Shown here: positions 60,304 through 64,000 of the stretch, piece by piece
Layout of the letters: every line of letters begins with the position of its first letter
Position numbering within the stretch: position 1 is the stretch's first letter
NCBI GenBank assembly: GCA_013433145.1
Contig: CM024185.1
Coordinates: 6,737,001-6,801,000 of the forward strand
Source: Ascaris suum
Lineage: Eukaryota > Nematoda > Chromadorea > Rhabditida > Ascarididae
Direction of reading: 5' to 3'
Length of the DNA stretch: 64,000 nucleotides
Notes under the pieces: model-generated
What the model was told of the DNA's origin: nothing
The model's input: the letters and a program-made list of their open reading frames with translations, nothing else
The model's database searches: none
Made by a program: the position numbers and the translations under genes

Positions 60304-63300
60304 CTGCAACGTTGCTTTCCATTATCTTATCACTTACAATAAAGAAGTGCGCTCTTGTGAGCCGATACAGTAACGCAGGACGCTGAGCCTATCTATCACT
60401 TACATGTAGAACGCTTACATGCTAACTGCTACCTAGCGTCGGCTCCGTGTTCGCTCTTGGACTGTCCTGTCCACAGTGGCATGTCAGTCATGAACGAAGG
60501 TAGCCAGAAGGATTGCCAAATATATCTCAAATATTTCAAATGGCTTGGATCAAATAAATTTCTTTTCAATTCTCCTGCTTGCCGGCTACTATTCTCATGA
60601 TGGCGCTGTAGAAGGCGAAGGGCTCGCGCGCAAAGAAAATGAGCGTTCAGAAGAATACATAACTCGAATTTTAGACGTCAAATGCGACTTGATGTTTAAT
60701 GATAATTTTCTAGGCAAAACGGTGCTCGTGGTACTTTATGATAAAAACTGCATCAACCAGACCGATTTTATGTCTTATACTCGACAGCGAAGTAGGTTCC
60801 TCTATGGAAGTTGTGGTTTTCGTGAAGGTCACTATTGGTGCATCCCTAGGTGAACTAAAAATAAATGCATCTCGGCCCAAACCGCTCAAATATAAAAGAA
60901 GTATATGTTCTGAAAGGTCTAGATCTTGATCGTTCTCTTAGTTTCACTGAGAGAGATCACATTCAGGGGTCTCCTTCCATCGATTTTCTATCACTCTCCT
61001 GACGAGCTTTGGCTATTGTTTTGAAAATTCAGCAGGAGATCCTCCTTCCATCAGGGTGTAATATCTTCCAGACCTTCTCCTGTACCTTGCTCTCCTCGAT
61101 TCTCACACAAAATATCATGTTAAGGTCAGAAGGCAGCTTGCTGTAAACACCCAATTCAGCACAAAAATGGTTGCATCAGAAGATGTACTAAGAAAACGAA
61201 GATTCTGAAGTATGAGAAGGCTTTTATGCGAAACGAATTCAAGAGTCAGAGATAAGTTTCAAATAAACTCGTACCTGATTAATGAAAGGGACGATCTTCG
61301 ATACGCCCTTCTTGGTTGCAGACGGCAGCGCAATGATCGGCCTACCCAATCCGTCGTTGGCGATTGTTGCACCCCATATGAAATCCACCTGACCGCCAAA
61401 TCCCGAAAGGAAACGCGTACCAACAGAATCCGATACAACTAAACAAAATAGCGTTACGGTAAACAACAACCAGCGGTTTTCCACACTGTTTCAGTGTTCG
61501 TAATGGTAAGAAAGACCGTTCAGCGGTCATAGCCGTCCATGACGGTTTTTTTTGAGAATTTAACGTAGTAGTGAAACATTTCCTCTAGCAACATTTTAAC
61601 TACGTGGGACCGCAAAAGTGGTCTACGGAGAAGACAAAACTCTGATGGAGAAAACTTCAATAATATGAGCTATTTAACAGCGCAATAATGAACGTAAATA
61701 TCCCAAAATGAAAAAATATTTTGACGCGCAGTAAGTCTAGCATCGCCCTTCAATTGTTACCGATTTCACAACCCCTTGGAAACGAGCTTCACTTCATTCC
61801 CAGTGAAACATATGTCTTTTCGCCAAATTCGAAGGCAGCACATTATGAAAATTTCAAGCACAATAAACAAAAGTGTTTGTGACACAGCAAACACAGATCT
61901 AAAAAAGTTATAGAAATCATGCAGTAAAATAAGTAGCAAATCATATGTTACTAAAAGATAACCTGTAGATAGGCAGCATACTCAAGTTCCTATATGAACG
62001 AACTAATCGATGAAATGAACACTGCCGTTGCAGGCATTGAAATATTGCATAGACTGGTTGCATGCGCAGTAAGAATTCGCGAAGTTTCGCACAACAAGCA
62101 ATTGCGGAAAAAGAGCTGTGTATAGAGAATTGAAAAGCTTCTCTAATTTATCACATACAATCCATCTTCAACCAATGGATGCATCGAACGAACCAACCTG
62201 TCACAAAATTTTCGTTTCTGGCAATGCTTCTCATGCCAATTACCCAACTCAGTTTTTGTGGCGATGTCAAATGTCCAGCTTTATCTCTCTTTCCGTCACT
62301 AAATATCCCACTGTCGTGATGCACAAGCGAAAGAGGTCATACTTTGCGCCGATTCATATTCTGACTTCGCGAAATTACATCCAGTCTATCAAGCCAGTTT
62401 ACGATGAATAAGACACTACCCCTTAAAGCGGTGAGTTCGAACTTGGGGCCATGTGGATGAAATTGATGAGAGACGGGCAGACCGATTTCGCGAAGCGTCA
62501 AGGCAGCCCCAAAATTGAACTTGAACAGCCTTCTGAAGAGAACTCAAAAACGTCTCGAAAATTATCCCCTTCTTAATTTTAGGGTGATTACGAACATAAA
62601 ACAAGATAGGCGTCATTGGCCGATCTCAAAATGCGAAGAATTCTCTCTGAAAATGCACGCTTAAACAATCCGTTCTTTCCTTGAACAATATACAACAACT
62701 ATGAGTTCTTATTAGAAGGGTACTTAGCACTCATATCGCAATACATTAAATGTATGCGTTGGTCGTACCCCATAAAGACACATATATTCGTGAAAGTTGC
62801 AACTACCTTTTACTTCACCCAGAACGATACCTTATCCATAAGAAAAGTGCTACGATATCCACTAATAGCCGCCGAATTACCATTTCTCATTCCGCGTCAC
62901 ATGATGAGAAAATGAAAAGCATTCATCAAAGTATGATGCTTCCATCCAAATTTTTTTGATTTTAGGGATATAAGCGGAAGTGTGTCGACAGACGTTTTCA
63001 CTAAATTTATAGACTGTCATGTCATCAAAAGTTTTCGAATGTTGGTTGGCACGACAATCCGCCTAGTCTGATGGGCGGATGTTCATTTGGTCATGCCAGC
63101 CGCAGAGTGAATGTTCACTTGATTATTGAGTAGGATATGAATATAATGTGCGTGATCAGCACCCACATTCTAGCAGTTACATACGTTAATTCTGGCATGA
63201 AATACAAAAAAATACATCAATTTGGGTAGACAAAAATAAATAAAGTTTGTGGGCAGATAATACATAAATATCATTGATTTTGTTACCAGCATTAAATTTC

Positions 63301-64000
63301 AAGAATTCAAGAACTCCGAAAACCAACGCTAGAAGGCTGGAATATTAGCTTTCAAAGCAGTCTTATGTTGATTAGCTGGACTGGTCGCGCAAAGGACAGA
63401 GCTTCAATGGATAGCGACTGCAGATGCATCTGTTTACTATGGCTCAGAAACGCTTATAAAAGCACAAAATAATATAAATAAAATGAAATACCCTGTCCGG
63501 TGAGGTCTATTTCGACAGCTGAATTGATTGCAGTCATCTTTGGCATTCTTCGTATAACGGCTGGATCATTAACCCATGTGACGTCACCCATAAAAACCGT
63601 TGGGTTGTCGTTTAGAAAATTATAGAGCCTCGTTGAGCCGTAGACAAAAGATACAACCATCTGCAAGTTAGTATGGGTTTCGTCATTCTAAAAGTAGAAC
63701 TTTTTTGTCTAGTTTCGGACGCTTCTGCTATTCGTATTACACAGGAGGGTTTCGCTCGTCAGTTATGTGTGGCCACATAAATCGCGCACATATTATTTCC
63801 TTCCGATCGAAGGACCAATATCAGGTCTATGAAATAAAAAGCGGACCTCAGCATCGCGACTTCTCAAAAACATATACAGAACGCACTTTTCCGGGATGTA
63901 GATCCTTCTTGGAGTTTGTAATAGCATTACACTCAACCAGGTCAAGTACACCATCCGAAAACATTTCTGTGTGGATTGCAAGATCTTTATGACCACGCAA
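60115..64000 (-). CDS. Acetyl-CoA hydrolase / CoA-transferase family protein, last four exons (5' end outside window)
   Basis: The visible exons are 64000-63887, 63660-63492, 61438-61275 and 60303-60115, phase-consistent and ending at TAG. They encode about 211 residues of the C-terminal half of an acetyl-CoA hydrolase/transferase (class I CoA-transferase related to 4-hydroxybutyrate and succinate:acetate CoA-transferases). In nematodes such enzymes are thought to act in mitochondrial acyl-CoA metabolism. Motifs in order are HTEMFSDGVLDLVE (its Glu is the presumed CoA-accepting nucleophile by family analogy), GDVTWVNDPAVIRRMPKM, GFGGQVDFIWGA, IIALPSATKKG, RAHVHYVVTEHGIA and RQRAYELIKIAHPDHR. 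The usual full length is near 450-480 residues, so roughly the first half lies beyond 64000. The exact substrate cannot be assigned from this part. Confidence 0.95.
61275..61438 (-). CDS. CoA-transferase internal exon with GGQVDF motif
   Basis: The exon encodes VSDSVGTRFLSGFGGQVDF and ends IVPFINQ. At the position after DFI, where family members usually carry Arg, this sequence has Trp (FIWGA). It joins in phase to GAGVVTSRAHVHYVV of the last exon. Confidence 0.95.
63492..63660 (-). CDS. CoA-transferase internal exon
   Basis: The exon reads MVVSFVYGSTRLYNFLNDNP and continues through WVNDPAVIRRMPKMTAINSA to EIDLTGQ. The TTGCAG acceptor and GTATTT donor fit the phase of both neighbours. Confidence 0.95.
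63887..64000 (-). CDS. CoA-transferase exon with presumed catalytic glutamate (cut by window edge)
   Basis: The reading from 64000 starts LRGHKDLAIHTEMFSDGV and ends HPGK at a GTGCGT donor. The Glu of HTEMFSD (63967-63965) corresponds to the glutamate that forms the glutamyl-CoA intermediate in this family; that assignment rests on family knowledge. Confidence 0.93.

Overview
This window is nuclear DNA of a nematode, most likely a strongylid (hookworm-like, clade V) worm. Coding sequence comes as short exons of about 26-250 bases, separated by introns of 60 to about 2,300 bases with nematode-type splice sites (TTTTCAG or TTTTAG acceptors, GTAAG/GTGAG donors). The recognisable proteins are typical of nematodes, and AT, TG and poly-G/C simple repeats are scattered throughout. 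The assignment below clade level is an inference from style, not from a marker gene.

Three protein-coding genes can be read with consistent splice phase. (1) A minus-strand protein kinase of the casein kinase 1 / tau-tubulin kinase-like family runs from its ATG at 17538 down to at least 10015 in nine exons. It has a probable spliced-leader acceptor just upstream of the ATG and a GC-AG second intron; its last exon is uncertain. (2) A large plus-strand gene runs from an ATG at 25214 to a stop at 50976. I can thread 28 exons through it with every phase matching, giving 3,654 coding bases (1,217 residues). It has an N-terminal MATH domain of the USP7-like type, then helical and coiled-coil regions, then a Pro/Asn/Ser-rich tail with recurring Trp-Asp motifs. 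No ubiquitin-protease domain is visible. (3) At the right edge, the last four exons of an acetyl-CoA hydrolase / CoA-transferase gene lie on the minus strand (64000 to the stop at 60115).

The kinase and MATH genes are divergently transcribed across about 7.6 kb (17.6-25.2 kb). That spacer holds a 207-base foldback element with 43-base arms, TG-rich stretches and several poly-G tracts. The left 9 kb and the 51-60 kb interval are gene-poor. They hold only isolated coding-like segments: a possible terminal exon at 4353-4634, a possible membrane-protein exon at 56485-56630 and a 152-codon open stretch at 59309-59767. They also hold a degenerate 15-base periodic tract near 5.1 kb. The 2.3-kb intron before the MATH gene's tail exons carries a decayed non-LTR retrotransposon fragment and a GC-rich hairpin tandem repeat.

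No operon, CRISPR, prophage or bacterial-type system is present, and I recognised no tRNA or rRNA gene. The three main genes show no obvious shared pathway.
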